From JADJLQ01 sp044227925 (lineage in GTDB: Bacteria; Bacteroidota; Bacteroidia; Chitinophagales; Saprospiraceae), in contig JBGAVW010000016.1 of NCBI GenBank assembly GCA_044227925.1, positions 21,083 to 85,082 of the forward strand: a stretch of 64,000 nt of DNA, given 5' to 3'. Below the pieces are notes generated by a model. It searched no databases, was not told the DNA's origin, and saw nothing but the letters and a program-made list of their open reading frames with translations. Shown here piece by piece: positions 18,474 through 27,185 of this stretch (position 1 is its first letter; every line of letters begins with the position of its first letter). The position numbers and the translations under genes are program-made.

Positions 18474-18878
18474 TCATCTATCCAGAAAAAATTCCGTGAA
18501 TATTTTTTCTTTATTCCTATCTACTATCAACTGGTATCTGCCGTTTGAAATGGACTTGAGGTCAGCATGCACTTCGTTTTTATCTTGTTGGCCTTTTACA
18601 TTCACTGTGTTGCCCTGACTATCTCGGATTTCAAATCGTAATACATCAAATTGGTTTTTAAGTCTGATTACCATTTGATCCTGAATCAGATCCTGATAGA
18701 TTTCAAATGGACTATCTTTTTCTTTATGTATTGATATAAAAGCCTGGTTTGGCTTTGAAATCAAAGCAGTAGATGATGATTTTACCTGGTTTCCATTAGC
18801 TACTTTGAGATTTTGAGATATGGATACGGTAGATACTGTCATTAGGAAAAGGATGATAACGGGGGATACCTTTTTCAT
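18474..18878 (-). CDS. Small secreted hypothetical protein
   Basis: The ATG at 18878 gives 134 aa beginning MKKVSPVIILFLMTVSTVS, a good signal peptide. An ATG 16 codons upstream would place a charged stretch before it, so I reject it. The mature part ends in a beta-rich segment (FEIRDSQGN ... ISNGRYQLIV ... FTEFFLDR). That segment resembles the fold and spacing of T9SS sorting domains but lacks the usual PNP motif, so I do not claim one. A TATCTTTG -7-like element is at 18950-18957 on the minus strand. Divergent from the DUF4331 locus. Function unknown. Confidence 0.65.
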   Translation of the reverse strand: MKKVSPVIILFLMTVSTVSISQNLKVANGNQVKSSSTALISKPNQAFISIHKEKDSPFEIYQDLIQDQMVIRLKNQFDVLRFEIRDSQGNTVNVKGQQDKNEVHADLKSISNGRYQLIVDRNKEKIFTEFFLDR

Positions 18879-19101
18879 ATATAAAGATTTTGATTTTGAT
18901 TCTGCTTGATAATTAATTCTTTGCATTTTTGATGTACATGATTGTAAATCAAAGATAATAAATATTATAATTTTTCATAATATGTTATTGATTTTTTTTC
19001 TCTTTTTTTAAATAAAGCATGCCGCAATTCTTTTTACAACCATTTTGAATCCAAAATGCCTGCCCTTCACGTACGTATGGTATCATTTTAAAAATATACA
19101 T

Positions 19102-20829
19102 ATGATCTATTCTAACAAAATCAAGCTGAGCCCGAAATGGCTCAAGTCTATTTTAATTTTACTATTGAGTGCGTGGAGCATTCATTCGTACTCCAGTAGT
19201 CATAGGGAAGCACCTCTGATTGCCAATGACCCACTGGCTGACAATACCGACCTGTATGCTTTTAGAAGCCCTGACAATCCAAATACAATTACCATAATAG
19301 CAAATTACATCCCCGGTGAATTGCCATATGGAGGACCAAACTATTATACTTTTGGTGAAAACATAAGGTATGAAATCCATATAGATAATGATGCAGCAAA
19401 GCCCGGCGACGAGATTATCTATCGATTTGAGTTTAAAAGAATAAACGAGGACCCAAGTACTTTTTTCAATATCCGCTTAGGAAAGCAAAATATCAAAGCT
19501 ACCTATACGATGAGCAGATCCATGGATGGTGGTAAAACCTTTGCCGTAATAGTAAGCAATGGAATCGTACCACCGAATAATATTGGAGCCAGATCAATTA
19601 CTTCTCCGGTGGGACTTAACACTACTTATGATCAATTGGTTGCATCTGCTATCATGAGTACTCCAAATGGTGAAAAAGTATTCTGTGGCCCGGTAGATGA
19701 TCCTTTTTATGTGGACTTGGGTGGCATTTTTGATTTGGGCAATTCTCCAAGGCAGGATAAGAAAAACAGGGATGGAATAGGAAAGTTAAATGTACATACC
19801 ATTGCCATACAGATTCCTATCTCCATGCTTTTGAAACCGGGTGTAAATGCCACTCCTGCATCTATTTTGGATCCGAATTTTGTGATTGGAGTATGGGCCA
19901 GTGCAAGCAGGAAATCCATACGGACACTGGGTACCGATGGAGATGCTCCATCTTATTCTGGAGATTGGGTGCAAGTTTCAAGACTGGGAATGCCATTGAC
20001 CAATGAAGCGGTGATTCCAATCGGTGCAAAAGACCGATGGAATGCAAGCACTCCCTACGAGGACAAAGAGTTTTATAAATATTTCTATAATCCTGAATTG
20101 GCATTGTATATGGATGACGAAAAGTTTGGGGGTGCTGTACCTTCATTCTCTCCATTGAGAATTCAACGCAAAAGTCTTGGATCTTTTGACTTTGGCTTTG
20201 GTAAAGATGGATTGTACGGACTAAAGGGAAATGCTGCACTCAATGGCACAGCATTAGATGATAAAGTATTTGGTACATTATTATTACCTGCAGCTGGAAG
20301 CGCCAGATCTGTTGATTTATGGCCAATATTTCATACCGGTGTCCCCAATGTAATACCTTATCAACTGGCTACCGGTAAAAACGGAAATCCACTTGCAGCT
20401 GGGAAGCCGTTTATACACAATTTTCTTCCTAATGGCGGGGATATGCTGAGATTAAACATGGCTACTCCGGTAACACAAAGGAATGACCCCAAATTTAGTT
20501 CACTAGGTATTATAGCCGCTGCTGTGGCGGGGCTTACGGATGCAGCATACAATACAACCACGGATATACAATCCATTCCGAATATGGATGGTTTTCCGAA
20601 TGGCAGGCGATTGGAAGACGATGTGACCAGAATAGAATTACAGGCTGTGGGTGGTATTGCTTTAGCAGCTATAGGTCTTTGGTATGATGATTATAAACCA
20701 GGTGATGCAAATCCGGTGACTCCCAACCTGGTGAATGTACTAACGTACTCCACAGGCGTAGAAAAGAATGACAAACTATTTAAAAATTCTTTCCCTTATG
20801 TAGCGAATCCCTGGGGAGGACAGGAATAA
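19102..20829 (+). CDS. DUF4331 domain-containing secreted protein, copy 1 (no sorting domain)
   Basis: A 575-aa protein from the ATG at 19102; an earlier in-frame ATG at 19045 would add 19 residues before the signal peptide. A hydrophobic segment (KSILILLLSAWSIHSYS) is followed by the DUF4331 (PF14224) opening SSHREAPLIANDPLADNTDL. The domain fills the protein; further family-like strings are DPFYVDLGGIFDLG, VSRLGMPLTNEAVIPIG, PNGRRLEDDVTRIEL and LTYSTGVEKND. DUF4331 has no established function. The protein stops at PYVANPWGGQE, exactly where the tandem paralogue continues into a linker and T9SS sorting domain. It may therefore be periplasmic or lack surface export. The paralogue lies 67 bases downstream. 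Confidence 0.88.
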   Translation: MIYSNKIKLSPKWLKSILILLLSAWSIHSYSSSHREAPLIANDPLADNTDLYAFRSPDNPNTITIIANYIPGELPYGGPNYYTFGENIRYEIHIDNDAAKPGDEIIYRFEFKRINEDPSTFFNIRLGKQNIKATYTMSRSMDGGKTFAVIVSNGIVPPNNIGARSITSPVGLNTTYDQLVASAIMSTPNGEKVFCGPVDDPFYVDLGGIFDLGNSPRQDKKNRDGIGKLNVHTIAIQIPISMLLKPGVNATPASILDPNFVIGVWASASRKSIRTLGTDGDAPSYSGDWVQVSRLGMPLTNEAVIPIGAKDRWNASTPYEDKEFYKYFYNPELALYMDDEKFGGAVPSFSPLRIQRKSLGSFDFGFGKDGLYGLKGNAALNGTALDDKVFGTLLLPAAGSARSVDLWPIFHTGVPNVIPYQLATGKNGNPLAAGKPFIHNFLPNGGDMLRLNMATPVTQRNDPKFSSLGIIAAAVAGLTDAAYNTTTDIQSIPNMDGFPNGRRLEDDVTRIELQAVGGIALAAIGLWYDDYKPGDANPVTPNLVNVLTYSTGVEKNDKLFKNSFPYVANPWGGQE

Positions 20830-20896
20830 TTCAATAACTATATCCAATGGGGAAATATTCCAACCAATAAATTAATAAATTATAAACTAAACAGAA

Positions 20897-22930
20897 ATGA
20901 AAAATATTTTATTCTTAGCTTTTCTCATGATGAGTGTTGCTGTATTTGCATCCTCACACAGAGAAGCTCCCATGATAGCGGACGATCCGTTAGCAGATAA
21001 TACCGACCTGTATGCATTCCGATCACAGGGCAATAAACTTACCATTATAGCTACCTATGTGCCAGGGCAGTTGCCACAGGGAGGTCCAAACTATTATAAT
21101 TTTGGTACAGATGTGAGGTATGAAATTCACATAGATAATAATACTGAGACTCCATTTGATGATATCATCTACCGATTTCGATTTTACAGAGTTGACGAAG
21201 ACCCAAGTACATTTTTCAACATCAGGTTGGGAAAACAAAATTTGAGATTGTACTATGATGTATTTAAAAGTACAGATGGCGGGAAAGTATTTAATCGAAT
21301 ATTTTCAGGTGGCGCCGTGACCCCTCCGAATATCGGAGAAAGATCCATCAGCTCGCCAATAGGATTAAACAGATCTTATAAAGACATAGTGTACAGATCT
21401 ACCAGAAGAGCAAAATCCGGTGAGTCGTTTTTCGTAGGACATGCAGACGATCCGTTTTTCGTAGACCTGGGTGGAATTTTTGATCTCGGAGACAGTCCCC
21501 GCCAATCCGGGAAAAACCTGGATAATCTGGCCTGCAAAAATGTAAGTGCCATATGTATTGAAATCCCTATTTCAGATGTAATTAATTGGAAAGCTCCAAA
21601 AACACCTGCTTCTATTTTGGATCCTAATTATGTAGTAGGCATATGGGCCAGCGCAAGCAGGCAAAAAATTCAAACGTTTTCAAAAGAAGGGATTTCGAAC
21701 TCAGGTGATTGGGTGCAAGTGTCAAGACTGGGAATGCCATTGACCAATGAAGCAGTCATTCCAATAGGTGAAAAAGACCGCTGGAATGCACTTACTCCTT
21801 ATCAGGATAAAGAATTTTATGAGTATTTCTACAATCCTGAACTGGGGCTTTATATGGATGATAGTCTATTTGGAGGAGCAGTTCCATCATTTAAAAACCT
21901 TAGAATACAGAGAAAAAGCCTCGGAGCCTTTGATTTTGGAAATGGTAAAGATGGATTATATGGCCTGAAAGGTAATCCTGCATTAAACGGTACCGCATTA
22001 GACGATAAAGTATTTGGTACTTTGTTATTGCCTGGCCCTGGAATGCCAAGATCAGCCGATTTGTGGCCAATATTTCATACCGGTGTGCCCAATGTGATTC
22101 CGTATCAATTAGCTACTGGCAAAAATGGCAATCCCTTAGCTGCAGGTAAACCTTTTATCAATAACTTTTTGCCTAATGGTGGCGATATGCTGAGAATAAA
22201 TTTGGCAGTACCTATGACTCCTCGAAATAGTCCTGAATTTAGTTCACTAGGTATCATTGCCGCAGCCGTATCCGGACTTACTGATCCTAAATACACTAAA
22301 AGTGCAGAGTTAGAGTGGATTCCGAACATGGACGGTTTTCCAAATGGAAGAAGGCTTGAAGATGATGTAACCCGAATAGAACTGATGGCAGTATCGGGGG
22401 TTGCTCTGGCCGCAATTGGACTTTGGTATGATGATTTCGTATCCGGCGGTAGTCCGGTAACCCAGCAATTGCTCAACGTATTGACTTATTCTACAGGTGT
22501 AGAAAAAAATGATGCTGGATTCAGAGAAGTATTTCCATTCGTTGCACTCCCATGGGCAGGAGATAGTCAATGTGGTGGTGAATTGGCAAATTTTGCTTCT
22601 GCTTCACCGGAAATGAGGGGTTCTTTTCTTGGTATCGGATCAAATAAAATAAATACCGGCAACCTTAATTTGTCTGTGAATTCTTATCCGAATCCATTTA
22701 CAGAAAAATTGAATATCAATATTACACTCGGTCAGGCCGGAAAATACCATATAGAAGCATATGATATATCGGGCAGGGTAGTGGATAAAATATTTCATGG
22801 CAATCTGAATGAAGGGAATCACCTGATCGAATGGAATAATGCCGGACGGCAATCAACCGGTCATTATTTTATCAAAGTGTCGGATGAAAGCAACAGAAAA
22901 TATGAGGTAGTAAAAATCAGTAAACTATAA
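20897..22930 (+). CDS. DUF4331 domain-containing protein, copy 2, with T9SS C-terminal sorting domain
   Basis: A 677-aa protein with a signal peptide (MKNILFLAFLMMSVAVFAS) cleaved before SSHREAPMIADDPLADNTDL, then a full DUF4331 domain (to about 560). A linker with two cysteines is followed by a type A Por-secretion sorting domain (about 595-677: NSYPNPFTEKLNI, AYDISGRVV, GHYFIKV, ending KISKL). This predicts export by the type IX system and surface attachment or release. It is highly similar to copy 1, including a 32-base identical stretch. A terminator follows at 22987-23017. Biochemical role unknown. Confidence 0.9.
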   Translation: MKNILFLAFLMMSVAVFASSHREAPMIADDPLADNTDLYAFRSQGNKLTIIATYVPGQLPQGGPNYYNFGTDVRYEIHIDNNTETPFDDIIYRFRFYRVDEDPSTFFNIRLGKQNLRLYYDVFKSTDGGKVFNRIFSGGAVTPPNIGERSISSPIGLNRSYKDIVYRSTRRAKSGESFFVGHADDPFFVDLGGIFDLGDSPRQSGKNLDNLACKNVSAICIEIPISDVINWKAPKTPASILDPNYVVGIWASASRQKIQTFSKEGISNSGDWVQVSRLGMPLTNEAVIPIGEKDRWNALTPYQDKEFYEYFYNPELGLYMDDSLFGGAVPSFKNLRIQRKSLGAFDFGNGKDGLYGLKGNPALNGTALDDKVFGTLLLPGPGMPRSADLWPIFHTGVPNVIPYQLATGKNGNPLAAGKPFINNFLPNGGDMLRINLAVPMTPRNSPEFSSLGIIAAAVSGLTDPKYTKSAELEWIPNMDGFPNGRRLEDDVTRIELMAVSGVALAAIGLWYDDFVSGGSPVTQQLLNVLTYSTGVEKNDAGFREVFPFVALPWAGDSQCGGELANFASASPEMRGSFLGIGSNKINTGNLNLSVNSYPNPFTEKLNINITLGQAGKYHIEAYDISGRVVDKIFHGNLNEGNHLIEWNNAGRQSTGHYFIKVSDESNRKYEVVKISKL

Positions 22931-22986
22931 GCCTCCAACTCAGCAATCCAAATAATTAATGACCCCACTATTGTACTTACTCCTGG

Positions 22987-23017
22987 TCCCCTGATAGGAA
23001 TATCGGGGGGCTTTTTT
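22987..23017 (+). terminator. Rho-independent terminator after the DUF4331 pair
   Basis: CCCCTGATA pairs with TATCGGGG across a GGAA loop and is followed by CTTTTTT. It lies 57 bases past the DUF4331 copy 2 stop and separates it from the TPR lipoprotein gene. Confidence 0.75.
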
Positions 23018-23058
23018 AAAAATCAATCAATTTGTAAACCTTTTTAATCAAATCTGAA

Positions 23059-24228
23059 ATGAAAAAAATATCAAACTTAATACTATGGATGAGTCTTATC
23101 ATTTTCTCATGCAAGAATACCGACTCCACAAAAGACATCAGCAAGACTTATAACTTACTCGAAAGAAAAGAGAGTTTAAAAAATGGTAAAGAATGGGAAA
23201 ACATTCATAATATCTATACCCGGTATACGGATCAAATTAGAAAAAAGCCCAACGAGGCCAAATCGTATATAGACCTTGCTGAATTATTCATGATGGAGGC
23301 CAGGATCACTGGAGAGCACGGCCATTATTATTCTAACGCACTGGCTTTATTGGAGCACGCTTATACCTTGGCTAAGGGAAATAAGGATATTGAATTCAGG
23401 TCTCTATCGGATCGTGCTTCAGTACTCATGTCCCTGCATCAGTTTGTCAAAGCCAAACAATTTGCAGAAGATGCGATAAAATTAAATCCATACAATGCCC
23501 AGGTATACGGTGCATTAGTAGATGCCAATGTAGAACTGGGAAATTATAAAGAAGCGGTGGCCAGTGCTGATAAAATGGTATCCATTCGACCGGATCTCAG
23601 ATCCTATTCACGTATATCCTATTTGCGGGAGCTATTCGGTGATTTAACCGGGGCTATCGAAGCAATGAAACAGGCTGTGGAAGCTGGTTATCCGGGATAT
23701 GAAGAAACAGCCTGGGCCCGATTGCACCTGGGGGAACTGTATAAAAAATCAGGAAATACTGAAGCTGCTGTACTTGAATATCAAACCGTATTAAGCCAAA
23801 GGCCAAATTACGCTTTTGCCATGGCCGCTCTGGCTGAAGTAGAATTGGATAAAAAGAATTATGAACAAGCTGAAAAATTAGTAAACGAAGCCATTACATT
23901 GATGCCTGAGGTGAGCTTTTATATTACTAAAGCAAAACTGTTCGAGCAACAAGGCAAAAAAGACGAATCTATGATGTTAGCCCAGGAAGTGCTCACCATG
24001 CTGAAAGACGATGAAAAGTCAGGACATAAAATGGATCTCACCTATGCCCAGGTATTTGCTGATTTATTTAAAGACTATGATCAGGCAATAAAATATGCCA
24101 TGCAGGAATTTGAGATCAGACCTGGTAATATTGAAGTAAATAAATTTTTGGTGGATACCTATACAAAAATGGGAAATCTCGCCAAGGCCAATCAACATAA
24201 GGCGAAGTCAACTATCGAAAAAATATAA
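23059..24228 (+). CDS. TPR-repeat lipoprotein of the DUF4331 locus
   Basis: A 389-aa protein with a lipoprotein signal (MKKISNLILWMSLIIFSCKN, lipobox cysteine about 19). From about 45 to 385 it consists of tetratricopeptide helix pairs, for example AQVYGALVDANVELGNYKEA and YAFAMAALAEVELDKKNYEQ. This implies an outer-membrane or periplasmic scaffold lipoprotein. Terminators lie on both sides (22987-23017 and 24281-24307), so it has its own transcription unit between the DUF4331 pair and the TonB receptor. Its position suggests a partner role in the same process. No catalytic motif is visible. Confidence 0.85.
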   Translation: MKKISNLILWMSLIIFSCKNTDSTKDISKTYNLLERKESLKNGKEWENIHNIYTRYTDQIRKKPNEAKSYIDLAELFMMEARITGEHGHYYSNALALLEHAYTLAKGNKDIEFRSLSDRASVLMSLHQFVKAKQFAEDAIKLNPYNAQVYGALVDANVELGNYKEAVASADKMVSIRPDLRSYSRISYLRELFGDLTGAIEAMKQAVEAGYPGYEETAWARLHLGELYKKSGNTEAAVLEYQTVLSQRPNYAFAMAALAEVELDKKNYEQAEKLVNEAITLMPEVSFYITKAKLFEQQGKKDESMMLAQEVLTMLKDDEKSGHKMDLTYAQVFADLFKDYDQAIKYAMQEFEIRPGNIEVNKFLVDTYTKMGNLAKANQHKAKSTIEKI

Positions 24229-24280
24229 TACATAAGTTAATTCAATCACGGATTGATATTTAGGGTTTTTAATTGATGGA

Positions 24281-24307
24281 GGGCTGTGCTTTTTACAGCC
24301 CTTTTTT
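24281..24307 (+). terminator. Rho-independent terminator after the TPR lipoprotein
   Basis: GGGCTGT (24281-24287) pairs with ACAGCCC (24295-24301) and is followed by six T residues. It lies 52 bases after the TPR stop and 47 bases before the TonB receptor ATG. Confidence 0.85.
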
Positions 24308-24354
24308 ACTTAAATTGTGAATCCAATAGTAATTTTATTGCGTATATATAGTAT

Positions 24355-26574
24355 ATGAAATCAGCAGCTCATAAACTTGGATTTAATATAGTTATTTTAA
24401 TTTTCTTTTTTTCCTCAACTATCATGGCTCAGACAGTAAAAATCAGGGTGGTTGATGATAAGCAAATCCCGTTGGAAGGGGCTATGGTTAAATCACTTCA
24501 TCAGGTTTTTACTACTAACCGGGATGGAGAGTTTGAATACAAAATTGTACCGAATGACAGCTTGCAAATTCGGTATCTCGGATTTAAAGAAAAACTCCAG
24601 GTCATTAGTCGTCATTTTTTGACTGAACCAATAATCCAGTTGGAAGCCATGCCTTTCGATCTAAACCAGGTAAATGTAGTGCATACCAATAAATCTACCA
24701 GTGTGATTTCAAACATTGACCTGAAAGTAAAACCTGTTTCATCATCTCAGGAAATATTGCGATCCGTCCCCGGATTATTTATTGGTCAGCATGCTGGTGG
24801 CGGAAAAGCCGAGCAATTGTTTCTGCGTGGCTTTGACATAGATCACGGTACAGATGTAAGCGTAAATTTCGAAGGTATGCCCGTCAATATGACTTCGCAT
24901 GCTCATGGCCAGGGATATGCAGACTTACATTTTATCATTCCTGAAGTGGTAGAGAATATCAATTTTGGGAAAGGACCTTATTATGCAGATAAAGGAAATT
25001 TTACCACTGCCGCTTATGTGGATTTTAAGGTAAAAGACATATTTGATCGGTCCGGTATTACGTTGGAAGCAGGCCAATACAATTCCCTCAGAGGAGCCGC
25101 TTTTTTTAATTTAATAAACACACCCAAAACCAAAAGTTATATTGCATCGGAATACAACCTGAGTGACGGATGGTTTGATTCACCACAAGACTTTAATCGA
25201 TTCAATTTAATGGGTAGAGTACAGCATGACCTAAATAAAAAAAATAAACTAAGCCTTTTAGTTTCCCAATTTTCAAGCAAATGGAATGCCTCGGGGCAGG
25301 TACCCAACCGTGCAATTGAATCGGGTCTGATCTCCAGGTTTGGTTCCATCGATAATACAGAAGGAGGCAATACTGCCAGGCAAAATCTGATAATTAAATT
25401 AGATTCAAAGCTGGGTGAAGGCAAATTCTTCAGCCAGAATGCCTACTTCAGTCGCTATGATTTTAATTTATTTTCAAACTTCACCTTTTTCCTCAATGAT
25501 CCTCTGAATGGAGATCAGATCAAACAAAAAGAAAGAAGGACAGTAAGCGGCTATCAGGCTTCATTCAACAGGAAAAAATATTATGATAACATATCAGTGG
25601 AATGGAAAGCAGGGGCAGGATTCAGAAATGACAACATCATTGAAAATCAGCTCGCACATACAAAATCACGTATTGAAGTATTGCAAAACTATAGGCTGGG
25701 CGGTATAGACGAAACGAATGTATTCTCTTTCGGCGAAATGGACATTGATCTGGGTAAATTATTAATAAACCCCGGCATCAGAATAGATGCATTTCGTTTC
25801 AGATATCAGGACCGCTTAACGGCGAATAATTTTAAAAATCAAAAAACACATTTTTCCCCTAAATTGAATTTGGTATACCAGGCTTCAAATGCACTTCAAT
25901 ATTACCTGAAGACAGGCATAGGATTTCATTCAAACGACGCCAGAGTTGTTTTAGAATCGGATGCAAATAAAACCTTACCTTCGGCTACAGGTATGGATCT
26001 GGGAGTAATTGTTAAGCCATGGGCCAATGTAGTAATCAATTCATCTGTTTGGTTGTTGGATCTTGAGCAGGAATTTGTATACGTAGGTGATGAAGGCATT
26101 ATAGAACCATCCGGTAAAACAAGAAGGGTAGGGGCTGATTTTAGCCTGAGATATCAGCCTTTTAATTGGTTATTTTTAAATCTGGATTATAATCATTCGA
26201 TTGGCAGGAATAAAGGACAAAAAGAGAACAAATACATTCCATTGGCTCCTTTGGCGGCAAGTGTTGGATCTTTGACGATAAAACAAAAAAGCTGGAATGC
26301 ATCTTTGAGTACAAGATATCTTTCTGACCGGCCCGCCAATGAGGACTATACGCTTAAAGCTAAAGGCTATACTGTGACAGATTTAAGTATGTCTTATTCC
26401 TATAGGAACTTTAGAGTTCACTCCAGGATTGAAAACGTATTGAATGTTCAGTGGAATGAAACCCAGTTTGCAACCTTGACCAGATTGAAAAATGAAATAA
26501 ATCCGGTAGAGGAAATTCATTTTACGCCCGGCACACCGTTTTTCTTCAAAGCAGGAATTACCTATTCATTTTGA
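24355..26574 (+). CDS. TonB-dependent outer-membrane receptor of the DUF4331 locus
   Basis: A 739-aa protein with a signal peptide (to about 26, ending IMAQ) and a CarboxypepD_reg-like N-terminal domain (about 27-105). The TonB plug follows (about 115-235: VPGLFIGQHAGGGKAEQLFLRGFD), then a 22-strand-type beta-barrel ending in a terminal Phe (KAGITYSF). The plug carries a histidine-rich stretch (MTSHAHGQGYADLHF), which may bear on the substrate. Unlike the SusC proteins later in the window it is short (739 against more than 1000 aa) and has no SusD partner. It has no N-terminal STN signalling domain, so classic FecA-type signalling is not supported. Only 3 bases separate it from the ECF sigma gene, so they are one operon. 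Substrate unknown. Confidence 0.92.
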   Translation: MKSAAHKLGFNIVILIFFFSSTIMAQTVKIRVVDDKQIPLEGAMVKSLHQVFTTNRDGEFEYKIVPNDSLQIRYLGFKEKLQVISRHFLTEPIIQLEAMPFDLNQVNVVHTNKSTSVISNIDLKVKPVSSSQEILRSVPGLFIGQHAGGGKAEQLFLRGFDIDHGTDVSVNFEGMPVNMTSHAHGQGYADLHFIIPEVVENINFGKGPYYADKGNFTTAAYVDFKVKDIFDRSGITLEAGQYNSLRGAAFFNLINTPKTKSYIASEYNLSDGWFDSPQDFNRFNLMGRVQHDLNKKNKLSLLVSQFSSKWNASGQVPNRAIESGLISRFGSIDNTEGGNTARQNLIIKLDSKLGEGKFFSQNAYFSRYDFNLFSNFTFFLNDPLNGDQIKQKERRTVSGYQASFNRKKYYDNISVEWKAGAGFRNDNIIENQLAHTKSRIEVLQNYRLGGIDETNVFSFGEMDIDLGKLLINPGIRIDAFRFRYQDRLTANNFKNQKTHFSPKLNLVYQASNALQYYLKTGIGFHSNDARVVLESDANKTLPSATGMDLGVIVKPWANVVINSSVWLLDLEQEFVYVGDEGIIEPSGKTRRVGADFSLRYQPFNWLFLNLDYNHSIGRNKGQKENKYIPLAPLAASVGSLTIKQKSWNASLSTRYLSDRPANEDYTLKAKGYTVTDLSMSYSYRNFRVHSRIENVLNVQWNETQFATLTRLKNEINPVEEIHFTPGTPFFFKAGITYSF

Positions 26575-26577
26575 ACT

Positions 26578-27180
26578 ATGGATACCACGATTCAAAATAA
26601 AGAAGAAAACATACTCAGCTTGCTGCTGGATGGCAACGAGATGGGATTACGACTGTTGTACAGGAATTATAAAGAGTCGATCTACGGGATCATACTGAAT
26701 ATAGTAAAGTCTGAAAATCATGCTGAAGAAGTATTGAATGATGTATTTCTCAAATTTTTCAATAATATTAAATCCTATGATTCTTCCAAAAGCAGATTGT
26801 TCACCTGGATGGCCAGAATAGCAAGAAATGCTGCTATAGATAAAATAAGAACAGTGGATTTTAAAAGTTCAGCCCGGTCATATGAAATTTCAAATCCGGT
26901 AGCTGAAAAACTACAGTATCAACATGAACATATAGATCATTCCGCCATCGCCTCTATACTGCAAGCGCTTGATGTGGATCAAAAAAGAATGATAGAAATG
27001 GTCTATTTACTTGGATATACTCACCAGGAATGCAGTACAGAATTAAATATCCCTCTTGGTACAGTCAAAACCCATATTCGACGGGGACTCTTAAAATTGC
27101 GATCGGTGATGGGAAACGATATAAATGCTTTTATATCCTGGATTATTATTGTTTTAATTTATTTTATCTTTAATAAATAA
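26578..27180 (+). CDS. ECF-type sigma-70 family RNA polymerase sigma factor with hydrophobic C-terminal tail
   Basis: A 200-aa extracytoplasmic-function sigma factor. Region 2 is at about 25-95 (LYRNYKESIYGIIL, DVFLKFFNNIKSYDSSKSRL, FTWMARIARNAAIDKIR). Region 4 is at about 125-180, with the helix-turn-helix YLLGYTHQECSTELNIPLG and TVKTHIRRGLLKLR. The family normally ends near here, but this protein continues with about 20 residues that are almost all hydrophobic (FISWIIIVLIYFIFNK). This is enough for a membrane-contacting or spanning segment. It is tightly coupled to the TonB receptor upstream (3-base gap) and the anti-sigma gene downstream (5-base gap). Confidence 0.93.
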   Translation: MDTTIQNKEENILSLLLDGNEMGLRLLYRNYKESIYGIILNIVKSENHAEEVLNDVFLKFFNNIKSYDSSKSRLFTWMARIARNAAIDKIRTVDFKSSARSYEISNPVAEKLQYQHEHIDHSAIASILQALDVDQKRMIEMVYLLGYTHQECSTELNIPLGTVKTHIRRGLLKLRSVMGNDINAFISWIIIVLIYFIFNK

Positions 27181-27185
27181 GAAGA

